NCBI RefSeq assembly: GCF_011682175.1
Contig: NZ_WHJG01000016.1
Span: forward strand, 62,001-126,000
Reading direction: 5' to 3'
Source: Massilia frigida
GTDB lineage: Bacteria; Pseudomonadota; Gammaproteobacteria; Burkholderiales; Burkholderiaceae_D
Length of the DNA stretch: 64,000 nt
Under the pieces are notes generated by a model. It was not told where the DNA came from. It did no database searches and was given only the letters and a program-made list of their open reading frames with translations. The position numbers and the translations under genes are program-made. This document shows positions 9,071 through 18,653 of the stretch, piece by piece (the first letter of the stretch is position 1; each line of letters starts with the position of its first letter).

Positions 9071-10078
9071 CTAAGTGGAGGTCGCCCCAGCGTCAAACAC
9101 CGCCTGCAGGCTGGGCGCATTGAGGCTGCGCTCGAACCACTGTTCAAGCTCAGCCTGAGTGGCCTGAGCGATGCGCTGCGTTGCCGGCGCCGGCAATTCG
9201 CCGAAGCGGCTGCGCAACAGGCTGCCCAGCACCGCGCGAAGTGCAATGACTTGCCCTTCCGCCTTGCCATCTTCCTTGGCTTTTTCCGCCAGCGCGAATC
9301 CTTTTTGAAAGCCGAGTTCCTCGAACTGTTCGGCCCAGGTTGAAAGCTTACTGTCCATATCAGCATTCTCCTCCACACTATCCAAGGTGAACCATTCCGG
9401 TTTGCCGGTTGCGCGTGCCAGCAAACCGTTTACCCATACCTGGACCGAGCGCCGCAGATTGGCCTCGGGCGTGCCTCTGAACCACGTCATCAGCGCAGGC
9501 AGGACGTTTTTTGAGACATCGGGGCCGGCTGAAAGTTCACACCCAAACAGCAGCGCCAGCAGGCTGGCGTTCGCTTCCAGCGCTGTCCTGTCCAGGCGCT
9601 GCTGGTCGATCAGCACGTAGCGCTGGGATGGCTGGAGCGCAGCCAGCTCGGCGGGAGCTTGCATGAGGAGTCCGGTCAAGTCCAAGCTGGCGCTCCAGTG
9701 CGGCACACCGTTGTAGAACACCAGCGGCAGCACCGGCGGCAACAGCAGGCCAGGAGACAATTCGTGGCCCTTGACCAGGTCCTGGTACAGCAAGCCGATA
9801 TAGGTTTGCATGCGCAAGGCCATCCAGCGGTCCACGCCGGACTGGCATTCCAGGAGAATATACACGTACAGAAATTCGTCGCCCAGCCGTACGCGCCAGA
9901 CGAGATCGTCCTGGCGTGCCGACAAACGGTCGCTCACATACGCCGGATTGACCCGCTCGAAGGCCGACAGCGGGATCTCGTCGAACAGCTTGGCGGAAGT
10001 AAAGTCGGTGATCAGTTCGCGCACCAGTTCCGGGTGGGCGAACAGCGAACGGTATCCGAGGTCGTGAAGGGCGGGCAT
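9071..10078 (-). CDS. Rpn family recombination-promoting nuclease / putative transposase with DUF4351 tail
   Basis: This 335-residue protein begins with a PD-(D/E)XK-type nuclease domain. Residues 1–75 carry ELITDFTSAKLFDE and then DDLVWRVRLGDEFLYVYILLE, followed by CQSGVDRWMALRMQTY, matching the 'D...vl.EhQS..d..M..R...Y' active-site layout of RpnA/YhgA-like proteins. Family members are DNA endonucleases that promote RecA-independent recombination, and many were once called transposases. The C-terminus (ALRAVLGSLLRSRFG to QWFERSL) looks like DUF4351. The gene stands alone, oriented against the cco cluster. No terminal repeats are visible, so it is not itself an insertion sequence. Confidence 0.85.
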   Translation of the reverse strand: MPALHDLGYRSLFAHPELVRELITDFTSAKLFDEIPLSAFERVNPAYVSDRLSARQDDLVWRVRLGDEFLYVYILLECQSGVDRWMALRMQTYIGLLYQDLVKGHELSPGLLLPPVLPLVFYNGVPHWSASLDLTGLLMQAPAELAALQPSQRYVLIDQQRLDRTALEANASLLALLFGCELSAGPDVSKNVLPALMTWFRGTPEANLRRSVQVWVNGLLARATGKPEWFTLDSVEENADMDSKLSTWAEQFEELGFQKGFALAEKAKEDGKAEGQVIALRAVLGSLLRSRFGELPAPATQRIAQATQAELEQWFERSLNAPSLQAVFDAGATST

Positions 10079-10236
10079 GGCGCATTGTAGCGAGCGTCTA
10101 TCCCCTACCTTTGCGCTACCTCAGACGCGCGCCGAACCGGCAGCCTTAAATCCAGGCCGGCGTCTATGCCTAATAATTACCTTAAACATCTCACTGTAGC
10201 CTCTTGGAAGCTTTATTCCCGCGCGCTTGTTGCGTC

Positions 10237-11004
10237 TCAGGCCATCGGGCTGCACTGCTCGGTTCCGGCCGCCAGCGCCTTGAGCATGGCCGGATCGAGC
10301 AGGGTCATTTCGCGCTTGTCGACGCCGATCCAGCCCTGTTTCTTGAAGCGCGACAGCAGGCGGCTGATGCTCTCGATGGTCAGGCCGAGGTAGTTGCCGA
10401 TATCCTCGCGCGACATGCGCAGCTGGAAACTGGTGGCCGAATAGCCGCGCGCCGCGTAGCGTGCCGACAGGTTGACCAGGAACACGGCGAAGCGCTGCTC
10501 GGCCCGCATATTTCCCAGCAATAGCATGACATTTTGCTCGCGCGTGATTTCCTGGCTCATGATGCGGTGGAAGTGGCGCAGCAGGGTCGGCACCTGGCCG
10601 AACAATTCTTCCAGGCGCGTGAAGGGAATCTCGCACACTTCGCTGTCTTCCAGCGCAACCGCGTCGCAATGGTGGCGGTCGCCGCTGATGGCGTCCATGC
10701 CCAGCAGTTCGCCGGCCATCTGGAATCCCGTGATCTGCTGTTCGCCGCCGGCATTGACCTGGTACGTCTTGAAGTGGCCGAAGCGGATCGCGTACAGGTT
10801 GCGGAACGGTTCGTCCATCTGGTACAGGCGTTCGTCGCGCAAGATGCGGCGGCGTTTGCCGATGATGCTGTCGAGACGGGTGATATCGTCCTCGTCGAGT
10901 CCCATCGGCAGGCACAGCTGGTGCATGCTGCACCCCGCGCAGCTGGCCTTGAGCGCGGCGACGTTCAGCAAGGCTGCGGGAACGAATGGAAGAGGCTGAG
11001 GCAT
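10237..11004 (-). CDS. fnr: FNR-type oxygen-sensing transcriptional regulator
   Basis: This 255-residue Crp/Fnr-family regulator has the oxygen-labile [4Fe-4S] ligands: Cys22, Cys25 and Cys31 (CxxCx5C, as in E. coli FNR) plus a central Cys in RHHCDAV near residue 120. The effector-like beta-barrel spans about 30–150. The C-terminal helix-turn-helix contains SREDIGNYLGLTIESISRLL, keeping the E..SR contacts that read TTGAT half-sites. A perfect TTGAT-N4-ATCAA box lies upstream of ccoN in the same window, so this protein is the likely activator of that operon. Confidence 0.93.
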   Translation of the reverse strand: MPQPLPFVPAALLNVAALKASCAGCSMHQLCLPMGLDEDDITRLDSIIGKRRRILRDERLYQMDEPFRNLYAIRFGHFKTYQVNAGGEQQITGFQMAGELLGMDAISGDRHHCDAVALEDSEVCEIPFTRLEELFGQVPTLLRHFHRIMSQEITREQNVMLLLGNMRAEQRFAVFLVNLSARYAARGYSATSFQLRMSREDIGNYLGLTIESISRLLSRFKKQGWIGVDKREMTLLDPAMLKALAAGTEQCSPMA

Positions 11005-11133
11005 AGGGTCTGACGGTTTGTGGCTTGAGCCGTATGATACCGCAGTGGAACCGTGTCGCGCAGGCTAATACCGGCGCAGTTGCCGCCTTTTCCCCGATAC
11101 AGAGGGCAGATTGCACGCAATCGCGCCGTATTA

Positions 11134-11406
11134 TCAGCGCCGGCGTTGTGCAAGTTGCAACAGCGCGGGCCGTACCGTGAGGGATAGTCCGGCGCCGGCC
11201 GCTGCCAGCAATTCCGGGCCACTCAATGGCGCAAAATGAAACATGGCGGGCAGCGCGGGCAGGTAGATGACGGCCGGCAGCGCGTTGGGACCGTCGGTGG
11301 CCAAGCTGCGCGCCGCTTCCGCTTCGTTCAGGCCGCCATGGATGGCCGCCCCGTGCGCTGTGCTTGCATGGGATTCCTGAACGAGGCGCCAGACGCGGCG
11401 GATCGT
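11134..11406 (-). pseudogene. Remnant of a cation-transporting P-type ATPase (large internal deletion)
   Basis: On the minus strand an open frame ending at the stop at 11134 has no ATG or GTG start. Its first half reads GGLNEAEAARSLATDGPNALP, the N-terminal signature of cation P-type ATPases ('GLs..eA..rl...GpN.lp'). It then jumps directly to VIYLPALPAMFHFAPLSGPE and GAGLSLTVRPALLQLAQRRR, which resembles the extreme C-terminus of the same family (the 'vP.l..lF.f.pls' helices). The whole catalytic core, including DKTGT and GDGxND, is missing. This is best read as two ends of one pump gene joined by a deletion of roughly 2 kb. The parentage is inferred from motifs only. It lies upstream of fnr. 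Confidence 0.6.
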
Positions 11407-11467
11407 TCAGGATATCAATGACTTACTACCAAGTTTTGATGTGGCTCAAGCGTGTCCGGATCGGCAC

Positions 11468-12715
<1,248 letters not shown>

Positions 12716-12788
12716 GGGGAAGCGACCTTGCGGCAAAAGAACAAGGGCGTAGTTTACCCTGTCCGGCGATCGCCGGGGTGCAAAAGGC

Positions 12789-12920
12789 CTAGCGCGTGAC
12801 GCTCACGGTGTGCGCTACGGTCGGCTTGGTCGGTTCGTGCTTGTCGCCGCAGGCGGCCACGGAGAACACGAGCAGGCAGCAGGCGGCGAGGGCCGCGAGC
12901 GGGTGAAAGCGTGGTTTCAT
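12789..12920 (-). CDS. Small lipoprotein, function unknown
   Basis: This 43-residue protein starts [19 protein letters not shown] and then has the lipobox SVAAC, predicting cleavage before the cysteine and lipid anchoring. The mature part is only about 17 residues ([17 protein letters not shown] and a short tail). GAGG lies about 12 bases before the ATG. Such short lipoproteins are common and poorly characterised in Oxalobacteraceae. It is separated from rhlE by about 70 bp and from the outer-membrane barrel gene upstream by about 120 bp. Confidence 0.6.
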   Translation of the reverse strand: MKPRFHPLAALAACCLLVFSVAACGDKHEPTKPTVAHTVSVTR

Positions 12921-13000
12921 GGCGCATCCCTCATAAAAGTCCGATGCTACCCAAAACCACGCCCGGGCGGCGCGCTGTTGCGGCGCGCTGACGCGCCGCG

Positions 13001-13039
13001 CATACGCGACGCGCATACGCGACGCGCATACGCGACGCG
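13001..13039. repeat. Three tandem 13-bp repeats after the outer-membrane protein gene
   Basis: The unit CATACGCGACGCG occurs three times without interruption at 13001, 13014 and 13027, and the block ends 3 bp before the last base of the outer-membrane protein gene. It is a simple tandem repeat. I see no T-tract that would make it a terminator, and it is too short to be a CRISPR array. Confidence 0.85.
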
Positions 13040-13042
13040 CTG

Positions 13043-13714
13043 TCAGAAGCGGTAGCTTACGCCGGCGCGCAGCACCGGATATACCTTGTAGGCCTGGACA
13101 TCGGCTTCCATCTTGACGCGCTCGACGGCCACGTCGCGCGCCAGCTGGGTGCAGGCGGCGCTGGTGGCGGTACAGCCCGACTGCACCAGGCGCCCGTTCG
13201 GATGGCCCTGCCACAGTGCGCCCACGTCGGCGCTGAATTGCCACTTCTTGTCGGTGCTCAAGGCATTGCCCCAGCCCACGCCGAGGTAAGGCGCGCCCTT
13301 GTTGTACTCGATGCCGCCGTTGAGAATGCCGACCTGGCTGGCCGCGTAGTTCTTGCCATTGATGTTGTAGTTGCCGTTCGAATCCTGGCGCGCCACCATG
13401 CTGACCTTGTTACCGTTGTACACCACGCCGGCGGTCAGGCGGAACGGGCTGTTATCGATCAGGTGCCAGTCGAACAGCACGTCGATGTTTTGCAGCTTGG
13501 CCTTCATCGTGTAGCTGACGGTGCTGGCAGTATCGTTGTACTTGCGCTGGAAATAGCTGGCGCCGAAACGGGCGTTCAGGGTCTTTTCCATTGGGAAAAT
13601 CAGGTGGGCGCCGACGCCGGTGGTGCCGACTTCGGCGGTAACGGCGATCTCGGCTTGCGCGCTGGCGGTCAGCAACAGGGCGGCGGCCGCCAGGGCGATA
13701 TTCTTGATGTACAT
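13043..13714 (-). CDS. Outer-membrane beta-barrel protein
   Basis: This 223-residue protein has a signal peptide (MYIKNIALAAAALLLTASAQA, cleavage predicted near residue 21). Alternating amphipathic strands follow and it ends with the C-terminal ...LRAGVSYRF, the aromatic-terminated strand used by the BAM machinery. The size and pattern suggest an 8- or 10-stranded barrel. One extracellular loop has a Cys pair (SGCTATSAACTQ). The ATG at 13714 has AGG ten bases upstream; the longer frame to 13987 lacks a signal peptide at its start. The ligand or role is unknown. Confidence 0.75.
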   Translation of the reverse strand: MYIKNIALAAAALLLTASAQAEIAVTAEVGTTGVGAHLIFPMEKTLNARFGASYFQRKYNDTASTVSYTMKAKLQNIDVLFDWHLIDNSPFRLTAGVVYNGNKVSMVARQDSNGNYNINGKNYAASQVGILNGGIEYNKGAPYLGVGWGNALSTDKKWQFSADVGALWQGHPNGRLVQSGCTATSAACTQLARDVAVERVKMEADVQAYKVYPVLRAGVSYRF

Positions 13715-14022
13715 GCAATGACCTTTGAAGAATGACTGGGGGATGGCGGCATTGTACCGGCTCGGGCCGGCGGCGACATGCTCGGGCATCGTGGCCCGCC
13801 ATGCTACCCCAGTCGGGGCCGCCAAGCCAGTCCCGAAAGGTAAGCAATTGTCGTTTTTTGTCGCCCGCCCGGGCCGGCCGGGATCGTTTGAAAAAGGCGA
13901 TTCTCCTGTATTGACGGGCGCCGTTGCGTGCCGGGCTGGTGGTTTCCAAGCGGAATCCATGATAAATTCTGTCGCGGCCGTCCGCAAGCCGCCCCACCAA
14001 CCGCTATTCCGGAGTTTCCCGC
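13715..14022. other. Divergent intergenic region, no gene seen
   Basis: These 308 bp separate the outer-membrane barrel gene (minus) from the DUF885 gene (plus) and must contain both promoters. Open frames here are only readings through GC-rich DNA with no ribosome-binding site or recognisable product. I see no clear operator or repeat. Confidence 0.5.
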
Positions 14023-15780
14023 ATGCCTACCCCGTTCCGGCGCGCCATCGCGCCCCGTCTGATCGCCGCCCTGCTGGCCTTGTCCTTTGGCGGCGCCGCC
14101 GTGCCGGCACTCGCTGCCGCTGCCGCCTTTGTAGCCGGGGTGCAGCAGCGCGACGCCGCCTTCGACCAATGGGCCGACCGCTTCGCCGCCGACTGGGTGC
14201 GGCTGTCGGCCCAGCGCGCCAGGTACACGGCGCTGGCCAGGGCGGGCGTGGCGCGGCTGGACCGCTTCCTGGCGGGGGCGCTGGACAGCGCCCGGCGCGT
14301 CTCGGCCGAGACTATGCGCTGGTCGCTGGCCAACCACCTGGCGGGCGAGCGTTTCGAGGACCACGCTTTCGTCTTCTCGCAATTCGGTGGCACCCATATC
14401 GCGCTGGTCAGCTTCATGAGCGCGGCGCACCCGATGCGGCGCGCGGCCGATGTCGACAGCTACCTGGCGCGCCTGGCGCAGATTGGCGAACGCATGGACC
14501 AGGCCAACGCGCGCGCCCGCGCCGCCGCCGCGCGCGGCCTGCTGCCGCCGCGCTTCATCCTCGAACGCGCGCTGGGGCAGGTCGACGCCTTCCTCAAGCC
14601 GGCCGCCGACCAGAACGTGCTGGTGCTCTCGCTGGCCGAGCGCAGTGCCGCCCTGGCCGACCTGACGCCGCCGGCGCGCGCGGCCGCCATCGACAAAGCG
14701 GCTGCCATCGTCGGCAAGAGCATCCTGCCGGCCTACGCCAGGACCCGGGCGCTGCTGGCCGAACTGCACCCGAAGACCGGCGACGACGCCGGCATCGCGC
14801 GTCTGCCCGACGGCGCCGCCGCCTACAGCCAGGCGCTGGCCAGCTTCACCGGCAGTACCTTGAACGCGGCCCAGATCCACGCGATCGGGCTGCGCGAAGT
14901 GGCGCGCATCGAAGGCGAGATGGATCGCCACCTGCGCCAATTGGGATTCACGGACGGCAGCATCGACGTGCGCATGAAAGCGCTCGACAAGACGTTTCAG
15001 CCCGCGGCCGGACCCGATCCGCGCGCGGCGATCCTGAGCAGTTACGCGGCCATGGTGCGCGACGCCGAGCAGCGCAGTGCCAAGCTGTTCAATCTCAAGC
15101 CGCGCGCGCCGGTCGAGGTGCGGCGCGAGCCGGCGCTGACCGAGGGCAGCGCCTCGGCGCACTACAGCGTGCCGGCGCCGGACGGCAGCCTGCGCGGCAT
15201 CTTCTGGGTGCCGCTGCGCGGGCCGTCGTTCGACATGATCCGCATGCGCAGCCTGGCATATCACGAAGCGGTGCCGGGGCACCACTTCCAGCTGGCCATC
15301 CAGCAGGAACTGAGCGGCTTGCCGGCATGGCGCACGCAGCGCATTTTTGGCGGCGGCAGTGCCCACTCCGAAGGCTGGGCGCTGTACACCGAGCGGCTGG
15401 CGGTGGAGCAGGGCTGGTACGACGGCGACCTGGCGGGATTGCTCGGTGCGCTCGGATCCGAACTGTTCCGCGCGCGCCGGCTGGTGGTCGACACGGGCTT
15501 GCACAGCAAGGGCTGGACGCGCCAGCAAGCGATCGACTACGGCATTGGCGCGGCCGAGGTGGAGCGTTACGTGGTGTGGCCGGGCCAGGCCTGCGCCTAC
15601 ATGCTGGGCATGCTGCGCATCCTCGAACTGCGCGACAAGGCGCGGCTGGCGCTGGGCGAGCGCTTCACCTTGCCGGCTTTCCACGACGTCATCCTGAAAA
15701 ACGGCTCGGTGCCGCTGGACGTGCTTGGCAAGATCATCGACCAGTGGATCGCCGACCAGTCCCAAGCCGCCGCGACCTGA
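14023..15780 (+). CDS. DUF885 domain-containing protein (predicted metallo-hydrolase, secreted)
   Basis: This 585-residue protein has a signal peptide (RLIAALLALSFGGAAVPALAAAA) and a DUF885 domain covering nearly the whole mature chain. The signature AYHEAVPGHHFQLAIQQEL near residue 413 contains an HExxxGH-type zinc-binding motif, with GGGSAHSEGWALYTERLA near 440 supplying the downstream Glu-containing helix. The family resembles gluzincin-type peptidases and is presumed to hydrolyse peptides in the periplasm; the substrate is unknown. It is convergent with the usher-like gene and separated from it by a 29-bp inverted-repeat element. Confidence 0.82.
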   Translation: MPTPFRRAIAPRLIAALLALSFGGAAVPALAAAAAFVAGVQQRDAAFDQWADRFAADWVRLSAQRARYTALARAGVARLDRFLAGALDSARRVSAETMRWSLANHLAGERFEDHAFVFSQFGGTHIALVSFMSAAHPMRRAADVDSYLARLAQIGERMDQANARARAAAARGLLPPRFILERALGQVDAFLKPAADQNVLVLSLAERSAALADLTPPARAAAIDKAAAIVGKSILPAYARTRALLAELHPKTGDDAGIARLPDGAAAYSQALASFTGSTLNAAQIHAIGLREVARIEGEMDRHLRQLGFTDGSIDVRMKALDKTFQPAAGPDPRAAILSSYAAMVRDAEQRSAKLFNLKPRAPVEVRREPALTEGSASAHYSVPAPDGSLRGIFWVPLRGPSFDMIRMRSLAYHEAVPGHHFQLAIQQELSGLPAWRTQRIFGGGSAHSEGWALYTERLAVEQGWYDGDLAGLLGALGSELFRARRLVVDTGLHSKGWTRQQAIDYGIGAAEVERYVVWPGQACAYMLGMLRILELRDKARLALGERFTLPAFHDVILKNGSVPLDVLGKIIDQWIADQSQAAAT

Positions 15781-15789
15781 TTATTTCCT

Positions 15790-16029
15790 AACCGGGGTCA
15801 GAGCTCTGACTCGAAACATTGTTAAATCCGGCGAGGCTGGCTCGACCGAAGCTGGTTCGCGCGCAATCGCTCCTTCGCTCTGCCGGCAGCGGCACGGCAC
15901 TCGTCCGGCGCCAAAAATGGACCGCATTGGCACCGATGTACGCGTTAACTGTTAAATATTGCTAAACAGAGGTCAGACCCCGGTTTTGGGGGGGAGGAAA
16001 TGTTTCGAGTCAGAGCTCTGACCCCGGTT
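15790..16029. repeat. 240-bp segment bounded by perfect 29-bp inverted repeats
   Basis: Bases 15790–15818 and 16001–16029 are exact reverse complements over 29 bp. Each arm contains the 14-bp palindrome GTCAGAGCTCTGAC and an AACCGGGGTC outer end. A further partial copy (AGGTCAGACCCCGGTT) lies just inside the right arm near 15970. The 182 bp between the arms encode nothing recognisable. The segment fills the gap between two convergent genes, ending 5 bp before the usher-like stop codon. The motif GGGGTC(T/A)GACCCC recurs at 47383–47424, so this belongs to a dispersed palindromic repeat family, perhaps a MITE or REP/BIME-like element. Confidence 0.8.
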
Positions 16030-16034
16030 GAGCA

Positions 16035-18632
16035 TTATTTGGTGACGTGGAAGTCTTTGCCGTTGACGACGCTGCCGGCGGCGTCGATGGTGATGAGGTG
16101 CATGCCGCTGTCTTGCAGGCCGAGCCGGGCCAGTTGCGCCGGGGCCAGGCGCAGCAGGTAGTCGCCCGGCGCCACGCCGCCCAGCACGTAGTAGCCGTCG
16201 GCGGTGCTGGTGGTCTTGCCCACGATGGTGCCGCTCCGGTCCAGCAGTTCGAGCTCGAAGTCGCCCATGCCGCGCTGGCCGGCCGCACCGGCCAGGTAGG
16301 TGGTGCCGTCGATTTCGCCAGTGATGCCGATCGCGATGTCCAGCCGGCTGACCTTGCCCGGGCGCGGCAGCAGCCGCCGCCCCGGTGCGCGCGCCTGCCA
16401 TTGCGGGTCTTCCAGGGTGGCCGGGTCGACCGCGATGTCGACCTGCTGGTGCGCCGGCAGGCGGTTGAGGTAGAGCACGCCGTCGGCGTCGCTGCGCGCC
16501 AGGTGGGTGCCGCCGTTGACGGCGAAGCCGGCCCCTTTGATCGGTTCGTCGTCGCCATCCATGACGCCGTTGCGGTTCTTGTCGAGGAAGATGCGCACCG
16601 AGGCCGCGCCGGCCGCCGCCATCGGCACGGCGTCGCGCAGCCAGCGCCCGCTCCTCGGTTCCTGGCCGAGCGCCATGAACAGCTGCACCCCGCCGCCATA
16701 GTCGCCGCGGCTGGTGTAGAACGCGCTCACGCCGAGCCCGACGCTGCCCACGCCCTTGTTGAGCGAGGCGCTCCAGCGCAGCTGCTGGTCGGCAAAGGTG
16801 CGGGTGACGGCGGCGTTGAGGAGGTAGCCGTCGCCGACGAATTTGTCGGCCGCCAGCGCCAGCGCGGAGACGCCGGCGTCGGGCACGATGGCAATTTGCA
16901 GATGCCCGCTGACGCCGATCCCGGCCACGCGCCGGCTCGCTTGCAGGCTGGCGTCGGCATGGCGCACGCCGTCGACCGCGCGCCACAGGGCGCCGGCGCT
17001 GAGCGCGCTGCCCTGGCGGAAGGCGGACAGGCGCGCGCCGGCTTCGTTGCGGGTGGCGCCGGAGGCGAGCTGCTCGCGCCGCAGCTGCACCGAGAGCGGC
17101 ATGGGCATGGGACCGGCGCCAGGCAGCATGCCGTCGAGGCGCAGTTCGGCGCGGCTGCGCAGCGGGTCGGGCCCGGGCAGGAACAGTTCGCTGGCAAAGC
17201 CGTCCAGGCGCGCATGGCTGGCGCTCACCGCCACGCCGCCGACCCGGGTCTTGAGGCCGATGCGGGCCAGCTTGCCGCCGTCGTCGGCGTGCGCGACGGC
17301 GGCGTCGACCAGCAGCGCGCGCCAGTAGCCGTGCAGGCCGAGGTTGGCGTAGCGCTTGTCCTGCTTGCCGAGCGCCAGGCGCACCACGCCGCCGCTGGCA
17401 CTGAGCTGGGGCGCCAGGCCGACTTCGGCCTGGGCCAGTGCGCGGGCGGCGCCATGCTGGCCGGCCTGGATGCTGGCGCTGTAGGCGACGTCGCCCGGGG
17501 CCAGCACCGCCTGGTCGATCAGGAAGCTGTGGCGCTCGATGCGCAATTGTCCCAGCGGGCCGTGGAATACCAGGCGAAATTCGTTGGCGCCGTAGATCAG
17601 CGGCTGGTCGTCGAAGCGGTAGCGCCCGTCCGGGCGCGCTTGCTGGAAGCCGATCAGGGCGTCGTTGAAGTACAGTTCCACATCCCAGCCGGGCGCCAGG
17701 TCGCCTTGCAGGGTGTGGCGGTCGGTGCGCGCCGGCTGGCCGAGCGCGCGGTTGGAGATGGCCACGCCGCTGCCGTTGCCGCTGGCCAGGGCGATGTCGC
17801 CCACGCCGGGCGCGAGCACGCTGCCGATTTGCAGCGTACGCGCGCGCAGGGGACCGAGCAGGCCGGCGTCCGGGTCGTTGCGCGCCAGGGTCAGGCGCGC
17901 GCTGGCGCCGCCGCCGGCCCGGCCGGCGTGCAGGTAGAGCGCGGCCTCCATGCCCGCCAGGTCGGCGGTGAGGTAGGCGGTGTAGTCGAGCGTGGTCCCG
18001 CCGCGGTGCGCGTCGAGCGCCACGGTCTGGTCGATGAAGGGCAGGGCGGCCAGCGCGTAGGGGGTGTCGAGGCGGGCGTAGACGGGGGCCGGGCCGCCAT
18101 CCTGGTGCTGCGCCGTGCCGCCGCGCGACTGGCGTTCCAGGCGCGCTTGCAGCGGCAGCTTTTCGCGCGCGCGCACGCACAGCACCAGGCTGGCCATGTC
18201 GACGTCGAGATCGACCGGCAGCCATTGCGCCAGCAGGCGGCTGGCGACGTACAGGTCGTCGGCCTGGCGTTTCACGTGCGCCGGGTCGAACGTGGCGCGC
18301 CGCTCGCCTTCGATCACGAGGCGCTGCGCCAGGTCGAGCCGGAAGCCGCGCTGTTCATCCAGGATGTAGCCGCTGGCCAGGCCTTCGGCCGCCTCGCTGC
18401 GGATGGCGATGGTGAGCAGGCGCGCCAGTTCGCCCAGCGGCAGGTAGACGTCGTCGCCATGCTGGTAGGCGCCCAGCGCGTCCGATACCAGGTAGTCGCC
18501 AAGCCGCACTTCGAGCACCAGGTCGGGACCGTCGGCGCCGGCGCCGCGCACCGGCCGCGCCAGTGCCAGCACGGCCAGCAGCAGCACGATGCCGAGCCGG
18601 CAGGTGCGCCGGCGCAGGCGGTGAGAGCGCAT
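16035..18632 (-). CDS. Usher-like outer-membrane protein of a DUF4402 surface-fibre operon
   Basis: This 865-residue protein has a signal peptide (VLLLAVLALARPVRGAGA). It next has an N-terminal periplasmic region (LVLEVRLGDYLVSDALGAYQ) and a long beta-rich central part built like a fimbrial usher pore. The C-terminal Ig/carboxypeptidase-regulatory-like repeats include DKNRNGVMDGDDEPIKGAGF, a calcium-loop type SdrD-B motif. It is the last gene of a four-gene minus-strand unit (two DUF4402 proteins, chaperone, usher) and starts 21 bp after the chaperone stop. It probably exports and assembles the DUF4402 subunits. Similarity to classical ushers such as FimD is weak, so the pore role is inferred from context and architecture. 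Confidence 0.72.
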   Translation of the reverse strand: MRSHRLRRRTCRLGIVLLLAVLALARPVRGAGADGPDLVLEVRLGDYLVSDALGAYQHGDDVYLPLGELARLLTIAIRSEAAEGLASGYILDEQRGFRLDLAQRLVIEGERRATFDPAHVKRQADDLYVASRLLAQWLPVDLDVDMASLVLCVRAREKLPLQARLERQSRGGTAQHQDGGPAPVYARLDTPYALAALPFIDQTVALDAHRGGTTLDYTAYLTADLAGMEAALYLHAGRAGGGASARLTLARNDPDAGLLGPLRARTLQIGSVLAPGVGDIALASGNGSGVAISNRALGQPARTDRHTLQGDLAPGWDVELYFNDALIGFQQARPDGRYRFDDQPLIYGANEFRLVFHGPLGQLRIERHSFLIDQAVLAPGDVAYSASIQAGQHGAARALAQAEVGLAPQLSASGGVVRLALGKQDKRYANLGLHGYWRALLVDAAVAHADDGGKLARIGLKTRVGGVAVSASHARLDGFASELFLPGPDPLRSRAELRLDGMLPGAGPMPMPLSVQLRREQLASGATRNEAGARLSAFRQGSALSAGALWRAVDGVRHADASLQASRRVAGIGVSGHLQIAIVPDAGVSALALAADKFVGDGYLLNAAVTRTFADQQLRWSASLNKGVGSVGLGVSAFYTSRGDYGGGVQLFMALGQEPRSGRWLRDAVPMAAAGAASVRIFLDKNRNGVMDGDDEPIKGAGFAVNGGTHLARSDADGVLYLNRLPAHQQVDIAVDPATLEDPQWQARAPGRRLLPRPGKVSRLDIAIGITGEIDGTTYLAGAAGQRGMGDFELELLDRSGTIVGKTTSTADGYYVLGGVAPGDYLLRLAPAQLARLGLQDSGMHLITIDAAGSVVNGKDFHVTK

Positions 18633-18653
18633 GGCGACGCCGGCCGCCTGCGC

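Noticed and set aside
9071-10078. Treating the Rpn gene as an insertion sequence.
   Set aside because: There are no terminal inverted repeats or target duplications, and Rpn proteins are stand-alone nucleases.
11401-11425. A possible second FNR box near GATATCAATG.
   Set aside because: Only one half-site (ATCAA) fits; the other half does not match TTGAT at the right distance.
13001-13039. Three 13-bp repeats as a possible CRISPR array.
   Set aside because: The units are contiguous with no spacers and no cas genes are present.
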